From contig JAWXTP010000002.1 of NCBI GenBank assembly GCA_044433415.1, forward strand, positions 1 through 64,000: a stretch of 64,000 nt of DNA. Reading direction: 5' to 3'. This DNA comes from JAWXTP01 sp044433415 (GTDB lineage Bacteria > Bacteroidota > Bacteroidia > Bacteroidales > Rikenellaceae). The notes under the pieces are model-generated. The model made no database searches and was not told the origin of the DNA. It saw only the letters and a list, made by a program, of their open reading frames with translations. Positions within the stretch are counted from its first letter, which is position 1, and the number at the start of each line of letters is the position of its first letter. Positions 53,639 to 61,621 of this stretch are shown piece after piece. The position numbers and the translations under genes were made by a program.

Positions 53639-56146
53639 ATGAAATTAAAAAACATCTTCTTTACTACACTGCTTACTGTCACGGCATTAGCGACACAAGC
53701 TCAAGAACTAAGGAGCGTGAAACTACTCGAAAGAGGTTGGAAATTCTCGCGCCAAGAGGATTCAAGTTTTACCAATCCTGAGTTTAATGATACGGAGTGG
53801 CAATCGGTTGTAGTGCCTCATGACTGGGCTATCTATGGTCCATTTAGTATACACAATGACCAACAAAATGTTGCAATTACCCAAGACGGACAAGAGCAGG
53901 CAATGGAGCACGCTGGACGTACGGGAGGTCTTCCATTTGTTGGAGTTGGGCAGTATCGACTACAATTTGAAGCTCCTGAATTTGAGAAAGGCAAGAAAGC
54001 AACTATTATTTTTGACGGAGCTATGAGCAATGCTCAAGTTTATCTGAATGGTCAAGAAGTTGGTAACTGGCCTAATGGTTACAACTCCTTCCATTTTGAT
54101 GTGACTAAGTATATGAAAGCAGGTGAGGTTAATACACTAGCTGTACGCCTTGAAAACTCTAATGAGTCATCTAGGTGGTATCCAGGTGCAGGTCTTTATC
54201 GCAATGTGCATTTTGTGGTTACCCAAGATGCTTATATCCCTGTTTGGGGAACTCAATTGACTACTCCTGTTGTGGAAAAAGATTTTGCAAAGGTTGATTT
54301 GCAAACTGAGATTTCAATTCCTGATATTGACAATTTTGCGGATTACAGTATTGAAACTCAGATTATTGACGCTAACAGCAAGGTAATTGCTGAGAATAAA
54401 TCACAGCTTACTAAATATAGTAAAGATAAATTCCAACAAGAACTCTATATCGAAAACCCTCAGTTGTGGCACATGGATAGTCCTTATCTTTATAGTGCAG
54501 TTTCTAAGGTATATAAGGGCAGCCAACTGAAAGATGAATATACTACAAAATTTGGTGTCAGAACAATTGAAATCAAACCAGGTGAGGGTTTCTTCCTAAA
54601 CGGCGAAAAAATTAGATTCCAAGGAGTTTGTAACCACCACGACTTAGGTCCATTGGGAGGTATCTCAAACGAGGCTGGTATCCGTCGTCAGGTACGTATA
54701 ATGAAGGATATGGGGGTTAATGCTATCCGCACATCACACAATATGCCTGCTCCTGAGCTTGTACAGGCGTGTGATGAAATGGGTATGATGTTGATGGCTG
54801 AATCATTCGACGAGTGGGCTACTCCTAAAGTAATTAACGGTTATCACAAATATTTTGAGGAGTGGGTTGAGCGCGACCTAGTAAACCTGATTCGTCACTA
54901 CCGCAATAGTCCTAGTATTGTGATGTGGTGTATTGGTAATGAAGTACCAGACCAATGGAAACCAGAAGCTGCTGCTAAATTGGCTCGTAGACTTCAAGAT
55001 ATCTGCCACCGTGAAGACCCTACTCGCCCTGTAACTCAGGGTATGGATGCTCCAGATCAAGTAGTGAGTAACAATATGGCTGCTGTGATGGATGTAGCGG
55101 GCTTTAATTACCGTCCTCATAAATATCAAGAGAATTATATTAAACTTCCTCAAGAGATTATTCTAGGTTCAGAGACTGCTTCAACTGTAAGTTCGCGCGG
55201 TGTGTATAAATTCCCTGTAGTGCGCTCGTCAATGAAAAAATATGAGGATCACACATCCTCGTCTTATGATGTAGAGCATTGCGGTTGGAGTAACCTACCT
55301 GAGGATGATTTTATCCACCAAGAGGATTTGGATTACTGTATTGGTGAATTTGTTTGGACTGGGTTTGACTACTTGGGTGAGCCTACACCATACTATACTG
55401 ACTGGCCTAGCCACTCATCTCTATTTGGGATTGTTGACCTAGCTGGTTTACCTAAAGATCGCTACTATCTATATCGTAGCCATTGGAACAAAAAGGAAGA
55501 GACACTTCATATCCTACCACACTGGGACTGGAAAGGTCGTGAAGGTGAGATAACTCCTGTGTTTGTTTACACTTCATACCCTTCAGCAGAGCTATTTATC
55601 AATGGTAAGAGCCAAGGTGTACAGACTAAAGATTTGTCAGTTACAATCAACGAAAGTGCTGACGAAAAGTCGATGGCAGAATTCGAACGTCAGAAACGTT
55701 ACCGCTTGATGTGGATGGATACTAAATATGAGGCAGGTGAAGTTAAGGTTGTGGCTTATGATAAAGATGGCAAGGTTGCTGACGAAGCTATAGTTCGCAC
55801 TTCAGGTAAACCATATCAGATTGAGTTGGTGGCTGACCGTGATGTAATTAAGGCCAATGGTAAAGACTTATCATTTGTAACAGTAAGAGTGCTTGACAAG
55901 GACGGCAACTTCTGTGCTACACTAACTGACGAGATTACTTTCAAGGTTAAGGGACAAGGTAGCTATCGTGCAGGTGCAAATGGCAACTCAGCTTCCTTAG
56001 AGTCATTCCAAGAACCTAAAATGAAACTATTTAGCGGTATGATGACTGCAATTGTAGAGTCTACTGATGATGCAGGTGAGATTGTATTGGAAGCAACTGC
56101 TAAAGGCTTACGTAAGGGTACAATTGTAATTAAGACTACTAAATAA
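53639..56146 (+). CDS. Secreted GH2 beta-galactosidase-type glycosidase
   Basis: 835 residues from the ATG at 53639, which gives a proper signal peptide (to about 21, ALATQAQ); an in-frame start at 53594 would add a basic extension and lies within the promoter. The order is: sugar-binding jelly-roll (about 25-195), immunoglobulin-like domain (about 200-300), (beta/alpha)8 barrel (about 305-600), and further immunoglobulin-like domains of the DUF4982 type. The acid/base Glu is in IGNEVPDQ (Glu435), and the nucleophile is probably Glu512 in ILGSETAS. Beta-galactosidase, glucuronidase or mannosidase activity cannot be told apart. A large inverted repeat follows. Confidence 0.93.
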   Translation: MKLKNIFFTTLLTVTALATQAQELRSVKLLERGWKFSRQEDSSFTNPEFNDTEWQSVVVPHDWAIYGPFSIHNDQQNVAITQDGQEQAMEHAGRTGGLPFVGVGQYRLQFEAPEFEKGKKATIIFDGAMSNAQVYLNGQEVGNWPNGYNSFHFDVTKYMKAGEVNTLAVRLENSNESSRWYPGAGLYRNVHFVVTQDAYIPVWGTQLTTPVVEKDFAKVDLQTEISIPDIDNFADYSIETQIIDANSKVIAENKSQLTKYSKDKFQQELYIENPQLWHMDSPYLYSAVSKVYKGSQLKDEYTTKFGVRTIEIKPGEGFFLNGEKIRFQGVCNHHDLGPLGGISNEAGIRRQVRIMKDMGVNAIRTSHNMPAPELVQACDEMGMMLMAESFDEWATPKVINGYHKYFEEWVERDLVNLIRHYRNSPSIVMWCIGNEVPDQWKPEAAAKLARRLQDICHREDPTRPVTQGMDAPDQVVSNNMAAVMDVAGFNYRPHKYQENYIKLPQEIILGSETASTVSSRGVYKFPVVRSSMKKYEDHTSSSYDVEHCGWSNLPEDDFIHQEDLDYCIGEFVWTGFDYLGEPTPYYTDWPSHSSLFGIVDLAGLPKDRYYLYRSHWNKKEETLHILPHWDWKGREGEITPVFVYTSYPSAELFINGKSQGVQTKDLSVTINESADEKSMAEFERQKRYRLMWMDTKYEAGEVKVVAYDKDGKVADEAIVRTSGKPYQIELVADRDVIKANGKDLSFVTVRVLDKDGNFCATLTDEITFKVKGQGSYRAGANGNSASLESFQEPKMKLFSGMMTAIVESTDDAGEIVLEATAKGLRKGTIVIKTTK

Positions 56147-56170
56147 TTAAAGTATCACTTACAGGCTTTA

Positions 56171-56348
56171 AAACTTTGCAGTTACCCCCATTTTGGCACT
56201 TTCGACCCAAAATGGGGGTAACTGCAAAGTTTCGTTTAACACTTTTTTGAAAAAAGTGAACAAAAACTCGCCTTCAGTTGCTCTTCGAGACAACTGAGTG
56301 CACAATTTTTACAAAATTGTGGGCAATTACCGAAAACTTAAAGTTTCC
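56171..56348. repeat. Cluster of five hairpins, led by a 26-base perfect inverted repeat
   Basis: The 26-base arms at 56171-56196 and 56207-56232 match exactly (core GCAGTTACCCCCATTTTGG) around a 10-base loop. Next come CACTTTTTTGAAAAAAGTG (56240-56258), CAGTTGCTC..GAGACAACTG (56275-56296), CACAATTTTTACAAAATTGTG (56301-56321) and GAAAACTT..AAGTTTCC (about 56332-56348). The first stem has no T-run, so it is more than a simple terminator. It separates the GH2 gene from the convergent kinase operon. Confidence 0.85.
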
Positions 56349-56349
56349 G

Positions 56350-57867
56350 CTAATCGCCTATTTTAGCAATCAAACCTGTGACTTTTATAAATGATTCAAG
56401 CAATTTATCATACTCTTCCTTATTACTTAAAGTTGAAGTATAGTAAGTTTGCTCTTGGTGTAAACTATCTATTATGTCATATCCATTCCATATTCCTACT
56501 CCGTTGAATGCTAGTGCAGCAGCTCCTATTGTTGCAGCCATTTGATCTACATTAGTTTTTAGTATATCTATTCCATATATATCTGCAAAAAGCTGCATCC
56601 AAAATTGGCTTTTAGCTCCTCCTCCAACGATAAGCATCTGTTTTATATCAGGGCAAAATGTTGCAAGCACATCAAGTGCTACACGTAAATTAAGGGCTAT
56701 TCCTTCCATTGTTGCACGTGCTATATCTTCACGGCTATGCTTAAGTCTAAGACCTACGAAAGCGCCGCTAATAGCAGGTGACGGTTCTATTGAAGAGCCT
56801 CCAGACAAACTTGGATTAAACATTAATCCCTTAGCTCCCAAAGGTGACTGTGCTGCTAACTTCCCTATTTCTGTATAAGAATCTTTAATTTTACCCAACT
56901 TCTCACTCTCTACTAAGTCTGCAAAAATATTGTTGCGAACCCATTGTAAAGAACTTCCAGCAGAAAAAATACATAGTGCCGAAGCGTACATACCTTTTAA
57001 TACATGCGCAAATACATAAGGCTTATACTGAAAATCTATTATTGGCTGATTATCAACAACTGCTATCCATGATGAACTACCCAACGACGTATAAGTCCTA
57101 GCAGGCACTATACCTTTAGCACCCAACGCCATACATGAATTATCTACTCCTCCACAAACTACAACTGTACCTTCTTTCAGCCCTGTTTCTTGTGCTGCTG
57201 CAAGCGTTACTTTCCCCACTACAGCATCAGAATTAATAATCTCAGGTAAGATAGATTTATCTATAGCAGAACCTTCCACGAAACTTTGTTCATAAACCCA
57301 TTCCTTAAGGTTATACACTCCTGTACCCGAAGCATAAGAGTAATCAGTACAAAGTCTTCCAGTGAATTTGTAGTTACAGTAATCTTTTGTGCCTATAACT
57401 TTGTCTATTTTAGCATACATACTAGGTTCGTTGTCACGATACCACATTATCTTAAAAACAGAATAGCAAGCAGCAGGAAAACCACAACCAGAAATAGTAT
57501 ACCATTCCTTATAATCAACTTTTTTAAAAAAGTCTTCTACTTGTTTGGTTGCTCTTTGGTCTGACCATATAGGTGTTGTACTGCGTAAAAGTTCGCCATC
57601 TTTACCTATAGGCACAACACCAAGACTATGACCTGAAATAGCTAAAGATTTAATATCTTCTGGGGCGATATTTGAGCTTGACAACAACTTCTTTGTTGTA
57701 GATTTCACAGCCTCCCACCAATGTTCTGGGGCTTGATCTTGCCAATCTGCACATGGGAAATAGGTATCATAAGGGGCAAAAGTGCTCTCACAGACAACGC
57801 CTGTTTCTGCAACCAGCGATGCCTTTATGCCTCCTGTACCTAGGTCATAAGCTATTACATAGTTCAT
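56350..57867 (-). CDS. FGGY-family carbohydrate kinase, xylulokinase-like
   Basis: 505 residues. The N-terminal ATPase fold starts YDLGTGGIKASL (about 5-16), followed by IWSDQRATKQ, TGTGVYNL (N-domain), GGVDNSCMALGAKG, and the FGGY C-terminal motifs GLMFNPSLSGGSS and LIVGGGAKSQFWMQLFADIYGIDI. These proteins phosphorylate pentuloses and related sugars in the cytoplasm. It overlaps the DeoC-like gene by four bases (ATGA), which indicates coupled translation, and is the last gene of a three-gene unit with an SDR dehydrogenase. The sugar is unknown. Confidence 0.93.
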   Translation of the reverse strand: MNYVIAYDLGTGGIKASLVAETGVVCESTFAPYDTYFPCADWQDQAPEHWWEAVKSTTKKLLSSSNIAPEDIKSLAISGHSLGVVPIGKDGELLRSTTPIWSDQRATKQVEDFFKKVDYKEWYTISGCGFPAACYSVFKIMWYRDNEPSMYAKIDKVIGTKDYCNYKFTGRLCTDYSYASGTGVYNLKEWVYEQSFVEGSAIDKSILPEIINSDAVVGKVTLAAAQETGLKEGTVVVCGGVDNSCMALGAKGIVPARTYTSLGSSSWIAVVDNQPIIDFQYKPYVFAHVLKGMYASALCIFSAGSSLQWVRNNIFADLVESEKLGKIKDSYTEIGKLAAQSPLGAKGLMFNPSLSGGSSIEPSPAISGAFVGLRLKHSREDIARATMEGIALNLRVALDVLATFCPDIKQMLIVGGGAKSQFWMQLFADIYGIDILKTNVDQMAATIGAAALAFNGVGIWNGYDIIDSLHQEQTYYTSTLSNKEEYDKLLESFIKVTGLIAKIGD

Positions 57868-58541
57868 AATTTATCATTTTTTTCTGCCTGCTTCATAATT
57901 TCAAGAGCTGAGTTATAGCCTATACCAAAGCGTGACACTCCTAGTGAATGCATCTCTAGTAAAGTATCTAAATCGCGAACTCCCCCTGCAACCTTAACTA
58001 AAATATTATCTCCTACAGTTTGTTTTATTAGTTTCACATGATGCATAGTTGTAGCACCTGCCCAGCCTGTACCAGTTTTCACAAAAGTTGCTCCACATTC
58101 CATAACTATTTTTGAAGCTGTAACAATCTCTTCGTCAGTCAGTAGCGCCACTTCAATAATTACTTTTAACGGTATCGTCAAAACGGCCTCTTTTACCTTT
58201 AAAATATCTTCACGTACTTCATCTAGTAAACCTGATTTAAGTTTACCTATATTAATTACCATATCTATCTCATCGCATCCTTTATATATTAACTCATAAG
58301 CTTGAAAAACTTTACATGCTGTAGTTTCAGAGCCTGAAGGAAAACCAACAACGCCTCCACAAAGGACACTAGGCATTTGTCTCATCTGTTTTGAGATATT
58401 ATCTACCATAGAAGGCATTGCGAACACACAGATAAAATCATGTTGTTTAGCTGCCTCAATAACTTCATTAACTTCTTTAAGTGTTGAATCAGCACGTACA
58501 GCGCTAATATCAATTAATCTTGCAATTTCGTGTTTTGTCAT
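57864..58541 (-). CDS. DeoC-like aldolase with altered phosphate-binding region
   Basis: 225 residues. The aldolase barrel is clear: DEIDMVINIGKL, the Schiff-base Lys155 in FVKTGTGW (usually FVKTSTGF), and a second conserved Lys183 in LVKVAGGVRD. The C-terminal phosphate-binding segment, normally a R(I/L)G(T/A)S(S/A) motif, reads RFGIGYNSALE, so the phosphate site differs. It may act on a related substrate and not on 2-deoxyribose 5-phosphate. It forms an operon with an SDR gene (20 bases upstream) and the FGGY kinase gene that overlaps it. Confidence 0.88.
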   Translation of the reverse strand: MTKHEIARLIDISAVRADSTLKEVNEVIEAAKQHDFICVFAMPSMVDNISKQMRQMPSVLCGGVVGFPSGSETTACKVFQAYELIYKGCDEIDMVINIGKLKSGLLDEVREDILKVKEAVLTIPLKVIIEVALLTDEEIVTASKIVMECGATFVKTGTGWAGATTMHHVKLIKQTVGDNILVKVAGGVRDLDTLLEMHSLGVSRFGIGYNSALEIMKQAEKNDKL

Positions 58542-58560
58542 TATATAGTATTTTATTTAA

Positions 58561-59331
58561 TTAAATAGATGTATATCCTCCATCAACTACAACATCGCTA
58601 CCTGTAGCATATCCTGAAGCTGCACTTGCTAAGAAGACATAAGCTCCAACAAGGTCAGCAGGAGTTCCTAATCTATCAGCAGGTATATCTTTTAACCATA
58701 AAGGGTGCATATCTTTCATTTCAGCCACTAATTCTGTTGCAATATAGCCAGGACTCACACAATTCACTCTAATTCCGTATTTCGCCCATTCTACAGCTAG
58801 TGATTTGGTTAATAAAATCACACCACCTTTAGATGCACAATAATTTGCTATTGTTTGAGGTCTATTTACGATATGCCCTGACATAGAAGCTGTATTTATG
58901 ATAGAGCCTTTAGTTCCTTTTTTAATCATTAATTTTGCTGCTGCTTGTGCAGTTAGAAAGACCCCATTTAAATTAACGTCTACTACTTTTTTGAATGCTT
59001 CGGCTGAGATTTCCTCTGCTGGGATTACGTTAGCGATACCGGCATTATTAACTGCAAAATCTATACTACCAAATTCTTTTTCGTATATATCTATCATCTG
59101 TTGCACACTGTCTCCAGAAGTCACATCACACTCTATAGCTATACACTTAACTCCATATTTAGAAGCTATTTCGTTAGCTGTAATTTGTGCCTGTTTTATA
59201 TCTATTTCTACAATTGCAATATTAGCACCCAAGTCAGCATAAGCCTCTGCTATACATTTCCCGATTCCACGTGCTGCACCCGTAATGAATCCTTGTTTTG
59301 ATTTTAAAGAAAAAAGGTCGATAGTTCTCAT
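58561..59331 (-). CDS. Short-chain dehydrogenase, polyol or sugar dehydrogenase type
   Basis: 256 residues. The NAD(P) motif TGAARGIGKCIAEAYADLGANIAIVEID (about 18-45), the NNAG motif VNNAGIAN, catalytic Ser in INTASMSG, the YxxxK pair in YCASKGG and the late RVNCVSPGYIATELV segment define a classical SDR. An acidic residue after the third strand (VEID) suggests NAD+. It is the first gene of the unit with DeoC-like and kinase genes and probably oxidises the sugar or polyol that the kinase later phosphorylates. CAAAGTTA at 59410-59417 (TAACTTTG on the coding strand) is a likely -7 element. Confidence 0.92.
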   Translation of the reverse strand: MRTIDLFSLKSKQGFITGAARGIGKCIAEAYADLGANIAIVEIDIKQAQITANEIASKYGVKCIAIECDVTSGDSVQQMIDIYEKEFGSIDFAVNNAGIANVIPAEEISAEAFKKVVDVNLNGVFLTAQAAAKLMIKKGTKGSIINTASMSGHIVNRPQTIANYCASKGGVILLTKSLAVEWAKYGIRVNCVSPGYIATELVAEMKDMHPLWLKDIPADRLGTPADLVGAYVFLASAASGYATGSDVVVDGGYTSI

Positions 59332-59409
59332 AATTTAAATTTTATGGGGTAAGTATTGATTTATTATAAGTCAGCAATTTGTTCATTGCATTATTATAAC
59401 CATTTTACG

Positions 59410-59417
59410 CAAAGTTA
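59410..59417 (-). promoter_or_regulatory. Likely -7 promoter element of the SDR-DeoC-kinase operon
   Basis: TAACTTTG on the minus strand, 79 bases from the start codon. A weak GTTG-type -33 stands about 19 bases upstream. It is followed by the palindromic stretch TTACGTAA. Confidence 0.5.
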
Positions 59418-59524
59418 CGTAAATTTATCATTTTAACAACAATAATACAAACTATTTTTAAGCACCGCAATTTAGTAATTTACAGCTGAGTAACAAAACA
59501 TATGACCTTATGATTTAACATGGA

Positions 59525-59592
59525 GTCAGGGCATCTTTTTTTTGTTAGATTGAATGAAATTGAATGAAATTGCATAAAATTGTATGAAAAAA
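59525..59592. repeat. Left flank, AT-rich direct repeat of a MITE-like element
   Basis: GTCAGGGCATCTTTTTTTTG and a following ATGAAATTG-type tandem tract recur in shorter form at 59821-59866 (GTCAGGAGCATCTTTTTTGT ... TATGAAATTG). The two copies lie on either side of the element at 59595-59819. Confidence 0.65.
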
Positions 59593-59594
59593 GG

Positions 59595-59819
59595 GGTCTT
59601 TCTCAAAATGTGTTGTAAAATATTTAACGATTATTTAGTTGCTTGTCGTTATTAAACACTACTATTATTGATAATAAGAAAAACTTTGTTTTTAAAATGT
59701 TCTACAGGATTCCGCATTAATATTTTGAACTATTTAGTGTTAAAAATAAAACATTTTTCTTGTACAGACTTACAAATATACTAGCTTAAGACCCCAAAAC
59801 ACACATTTTGAGAAAGACC
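59595..59819. mobile_element. MITE-like element, 225 bases with 19-base perfect terminal inverted repeats
   Basis: The left end GGTCTTTCTCAAAATGTGT (59595-59613) is the exact complement of 59801-59819. No reading frame is present inside, as expected of a non-autonomous derivative of an insertion sequence. The ends resemble those of transposons, but I cannot name the parent. The interior holds ATTTAGTTGCTTGTCG (59633-59648), a close relative of the 17671 repeat arm. Confidence 0.65.
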
Positions 59820-59820
59820 T

Positions 59821-59866
59821 GTCAGGAGCATCTTTTTTGTTAGATTGTATGAAATTGTATGAAAAA
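59821..59866. repeat. Right flank, shorter copy of the direct repeat
   Basis: It has GTCAGG, an A between the G and C of GGGC, TCTTTTTTGTTAGATTG, then two TATGAAATTG-type units. The left copy has three. Tandem expansion or duplication of a stretch around the insertion site would explain the pair. Confidence 0.65.
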
Positions 59867-59895
59867 GCACCTGCAATTACTTGCAAGTGCTTATC
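59864..59895 (-). terminator. Terminator of the tRNA gene
   Basis: AAGCACCTGCAA pairs with TTGCAAGTGCTT with one mismatch and a 4-base loop. The minus-strand T-run lies beyond the stem, on the low-coordinate side. Confidence 0.65.
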
Positions 59896-59904
59896 CCACT
59901 AATG

Positions 59905-59979
59905 TGGGCCCAACAGGGCTTGAACCTGTGACCCCCTGATTATGAGTCAGGTGCTACTAACCAACTGAGCTATAGGCCC
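59905..59979 (-). tRNA. tRNA with CAU anticodon (elongator Met or Ile2)
   Basis: On the minus strand the gene starts GGGCCTATAGCTCAG and ends TTGGGCCCA, with acceptor stem GGGCCTA/TGGGCCC (one wobble), anticodon stem CCTGA/TCAGG with loop CTCATAA, and T-arm ACAGG/CCTGT. The CAT anticodon (complement of 59942-59944) could read AUG, or AUA if the C is lysidine-modified; the sequence does not decide which. No CCA is encoded. The D-arm has one base more than normal (GTTAGTAGC in place of GTTAGAGC), leaving three solid base pairs. Total length 75. Confidence 0.93.
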
Positions 59980-59989
59980 GAGAACTTTT

Positions 59990-60022
59990 TTTGTTCTTTT
60001 ACGGTGCAAATATATATCTTTG
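59990..60022 (+). promoter_or_regulatory. Promoter of the HAD-dtd-MazG operon
   Basis: TTTG (59990-59993), 21 bases, TATCTTTG (60015-60022): a complete match, immediately after the divergent tRNA gene. Transcription would start near 60029, so an upstream start codon at 60004 is excluded. Confidence 0.8.
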
Positions 60023-60072
60023 TAGTGAAATATGCAAATTTATTAACAAAATTTTTAATTTTTTTTACAGTT

Positions 60073-60705
60073 ATGAAAGGTATTTTAGAAGAATATGGCA
60101 ATATTGATGCCATTATATTTGATTTAGGAAACGTGTTGCTAGATATTGATATTCAAAGAAGTATAGACGCTTTTATGGCGTTAAATATAGTCGGATTAAA
60201 ACCAGAAGATGTTTTCCCATCACCTTTAAAAATTTTTAAAGATTACGAGACAGGAAAAGTCAGCACCATGCAATTTTTTGACTTTTTTAAAGAAAAATAT
60301 GGAGTAAAAAACGTCGAAGAAGAAAATTTTTGGGCTGCTTGGAACGTGCTCTTAAATAATTTTGACCCTAAACGTATAGAACTATTACAAAAACTTGGAA
60401 AAAATCACGACCTCTACCTACTTAGCAATACCAATGCTGAGCATGTGAGATTTATTGGTGAAATGTTTAGAAAACAATTTAAATATGAATTCTGTTCACT
60501 TTTTAAAAGATGTTTCTATTCTAATGAGGTTAAATGCAGAAAACCAGATGCTGAGATTTATCAAAAATTGATAGACCAGACAGGTATAATCCCTGAAAAA
60601 TCTCTCTTCATAGATGACTTAGAAGCTAATGTTATAGGTGCAAGAAGATGTGGAATAAATAGTTATTGTTTAAAACAAAATGAAACAATTTTGGATATTT
60701 TTTAA
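60073..60705 (+). CDS. HAD-superfamily hydrolase, subfamily IA
   Basis: 210 residues from the ATG at 60073, chosen because the promoter makes an earlier start impossible. HAD motif I is FDLGNVLLDID, with nucleophile Asp, then a cap domain, motif II LLSNTN, motif III Lys in EVKCRKPDAEIY and motif IV LFIDDLEANV. Members of this subgroup are small phosphatases of sugar phosphates or nucleotides. The substrate is unknown. It is followed 20 bases later by dtd, and the start of an operon with dtd and a MazG-like gene is likely. Confidence 0.88.
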   Translation: MKGILEEYGNIDAIIFDLGNVLLDIDIQRSIDAFMALNIVGLKPEDVFPSPLKIFKDYETGKVSTMQFFDFFKEKYGVKNVEEENFWAAWNVLLNNFDPKRIELLQKLGKNHDLYLLSNTNAEHVRFIGEMFRKQFKYEFCSLFKRCFYSNEVKCRKPDAEIYQKLIDQTGIIPEKSLFIDDLEANVIGARRCGINSYCLKQNETILDIF

Positions 60706-60725
60706 ATAATAACTACATTTGTACT

Positions 60726-61178
60726 ATGAAATTATTAATACAAAGAGTTAAAGAGGCTTCGGTTACTATAGATGGGGAGCTTCATTCATCAATAAATAAG
60801 GGTTTACTTATTTTTGTAGGCATACAGAGTGATGATACTACTGAGGATGTTAAGTGGCTGGTTAATAAATCATTAAAGATGCGCATCTTTGATGATAGTG
60901 AGGGTATAATGAATTGTTCTGTGATGGATGTAGATGGTGAAGTACTTGTTGTAAGTCAGTTTACTCTACAAGCATCTACCAAAAAAGGTAATAGACCATC
61001 TTATATAAAAGCAGCTCCTGCTAGCGTTTCTGAACCTATGTATGAGTTATTTGTAAAAACTGTGGAGGAGGAACTAGAAAAAACTGTTGGACGTGGAAAG
61101 TTTGGTGCAGATATGAAAGTTGCTTTAATCAATGATGGACCTGTAACGATTATTATGGATTCTAAAAATAAAGAATAA
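60726..61178 (+). CDS. dtd: D-aminoacyl-tRNA deacylase
   Basis: 150 residues. The signature SQFTL with the catalytic Thr region (VVSQFTLQASTKKGNRPSY) and the late segment NDGPVTI, corresponding to the Gly-cisPro loop, are present. DTD removes D-amino acids wrongly attached to tRNAs. The stop codon TAA overlaps the ATG of the MazG-like gene by one base, so they are translated as a unit. Confidence 0.96.
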   Translation: MKLLIQRVKEASVTIDGELHSSINKGLLIFVGIQSDDTTEDVKWLVNKSLKMRIFDDSEGIMNCSVMDVDGEVLVVSQFTLQASTKKGNRPSYIKAAPASVSEPMYELFVKTVEEELEKTVGRGKFGADMKVALINDGPVTIIMDSKNKE

Positions 61179-61513
61179 TGAAGATTTCAGAAATGCAATT
61201 AGTTGTTGATAGCTGGATAACAAAAGAGGGAGTGAGGTATTTCGACCCTATGACTAATCTTGCTATTTTAATGGAGGAGTGCGGAGAATTAGCACGCCTT
61301 ATGTCACGCACCTATGGAGAACAATCCTTTAAGGAGAGTGATAAGGGACGAGAAATTGCAGATGAAATTGCTGACGTTATGTGGGTTCTTACGGCTATTG
61401 CTAATCAAACAGGGGTGAATTTGGAGGAGGCCTTGGTAAAAAATATCAAGAAAAAGAATACTAGAGATAAAAATCGCCATAAGAATAATCAAAAATTGAA
61501 AAAGAAATTTTAG
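61178..61513 (+). CDS. MazG-like nucleotide pyrophosphohydrolase
   Basis: 111 residues with the EExxE motif in MEECGELARLMSR and a second metal-binding EIADEIADVMWVL (ExxD). This all-alpha NTP-PPase fold hydrolyses nucleoside triphosphates to monophosphate and pyrophosphate, likely for house-cleaning. A Lys-rich tail (KKKNTRDKNRHKNNQKLKKK) follows the domain. Linked to dtd by a one-base overlap, a pairing common in this phylum. Confidence 0.92.
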   Translation: MKISEMQLVVDSWITKEGVRYFDPMTNLAILMEECGELARLMSRTYGEQSFKESDKGREIADEIADVMWVLTAIANQTGVNLEEALVKNIKKKNTRDKNRHKNNQKLKKKF

Positions 61514-61568
61514 GAAATTTATAAAACTTAAGTAGTATTATTTATAAACAATGATTAAGGTGACTCTT

Positions 61569-61593
61569 TAGGGGAGTCTTTAGAAGTTCCCTA
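61569..61593. repeat. Leader palindrome before the CBM9-like gene
   Basis: TAGGGGAGTCTTTAGAAGTTCCCTA, with arms in direct contact, ends 29 bases before the start codon at 61622. It is a short member of the palindrome family. Confidence 0.65.
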
Positions 61594-61621
61594 TAACCTT
61601 AATATAAAAAACAAAATAGAT

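Noticed and set aside
59518..59954. Shared GAGTCAGG at 59524 and within the tRNA anticodon arm (59944-59951), considered as an att site
   Set aside because: Only eight bases, in the anticodon arm and not the tRNA 3' end. No integrase or prophage genes are nearby.
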